The position numbers and the translations under genes are program-made. DNA of 30,101 bases from Zopfochytrium polystomum (taxonomy: Eukaryota > Chytridiomycota > Chytridiomycetes > Chytridiales > Chytridiaceae), in contig JAIVFJ010000505.1 in the NCBI GenBank assembly GCA_025765615.1, forward strand, positions 1-30,101, written 5' to 3'. The notes beneath the pieces were generated by a model. That model ran no database searches. It was not told where the DNA came from and worked only from the letters and a program-made list of their open reading frames with translations. Below, one piece after another: positions 29,995 through 30,101 of the stretch (the first letter of the stretch is position 1; the number at the start of each line of letters is the position of its first letter).

Positions 29995-30101
29995 ATGCGT
30001 GAGATTGTCCACCTTCAGACCGGCCAATGCGGCAACCAGGTCCGTGTGCTCCATCTGGAGGGCAGTTGACCCGTCGCCGTTCTACTGACTCACGCTCAAA
30101 C
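29995..30101 (+). CDS. TUBB: Beta-tubulin, first exon (partial)
   Basis: Beta-tubulin pairs with alpha-tubulin to build microtubules of the cytoskeleton, spindle and axoneme. The ATG at 29995-29997 begins MREIVHLQTGQCGNQ. MREI is the autoregulatory N-terminus typical of beta-tubulin (alpha begins MREC), and QTGQCGNQ is the first GTP-binding loop. The exon ends at 30039, and GTCCGT at 30040 starts an intron, after the GNQ codons, where many fungal beta-tubulin genes have one. The remaining 62 bases are intron or do not continue the tubulin frame. The rest lies beyond the window. Confidence 0.93.

Noticed and set aside
1..30101. tRNA, rRNA or transposon genes
   Set aside because: I looked for T-loop-like GGTTCGA motifs, terminal inverted repeats and transposase or reverse transcriptase motifs by eye and saw none I could support.

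Overview
The window is nuclear DNA from a flagellum-bearing microbial eukaryote. The genes are broken by short introns, mostly 49-114 nt with GT..AG ends and often a CTRAY-like branch point. They include CFAP44, an axonemal protein found only where there are motile flagella, a soluble (ADCY10-type) adenylyl cyclase, and the universal eukaryotic genes VPS25, NTMT1, POL5/MYBBP1A and beta-tubulin. Spacing between genes is very tight. A zoosporic (chytrid-like) fungus fits best, but the lineage is an inference and another flagellate is possible.

Layout. 1-278 (-): 5' end of an unrecognised gene. 456-5926 (+): a large soluble adenylyl cyclase with two cyclase domains, a P-loop NTPase domain and a long helical C-terminus. 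About 6180-7160 (-): an unrecognised, fragmented coding region. 7173-8321 (-): an intact VAT1/quinone-oxidoreductase-like dehydrogenase. 8585-9800 (-): an unrecognised, broken coding region whose C-terminus matches a small family found again further on. 9803-12044: no gene seen. 12045-12569 (-): a secreted cysteine-rich protein. 12570-13846: microsatellites and a doubtful small gene. 13847-14294 and 14622-14887 (-): two tandem copies of the small family, each with a duplicated 5' flank. 15197-15628 (-): a small coiled-coil protein. 15718-22627 (-): CFAP44. 22708-23590 (+): VPS25. 23636-24484 (-): NTMT1. 24571-29111 (+): POL5/MYBBP1A. 29995-end (+): first exon of beta-tubulin.

Three gene pairs are divergent with very short shared upstream regions: the first gene with the cyclase (177 bp), CFAP44 with VPS25 (80 bp), and NTMT1 with POL5 (86 bp). 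VPS25 and NTMT1 converge with 45 bp between their stops. The genes are not a pathway. They are housekeeping and flagellar functions side by side; the cyclase and CFAP44 are the two that point to flagellar motility.

The main oddity is that most recognisable genes need several single-base frame corrections to read as their family proteins, while two other reading frames (7173-8321 and 12045-12569) are clean. Uncorrected assembly indels are the likeliest cause, with real gene decay as the alternative. I did not find a clearly new molecular system. The best novelty candidates are the small duplicated family and the secreted cysteine-rich protein.
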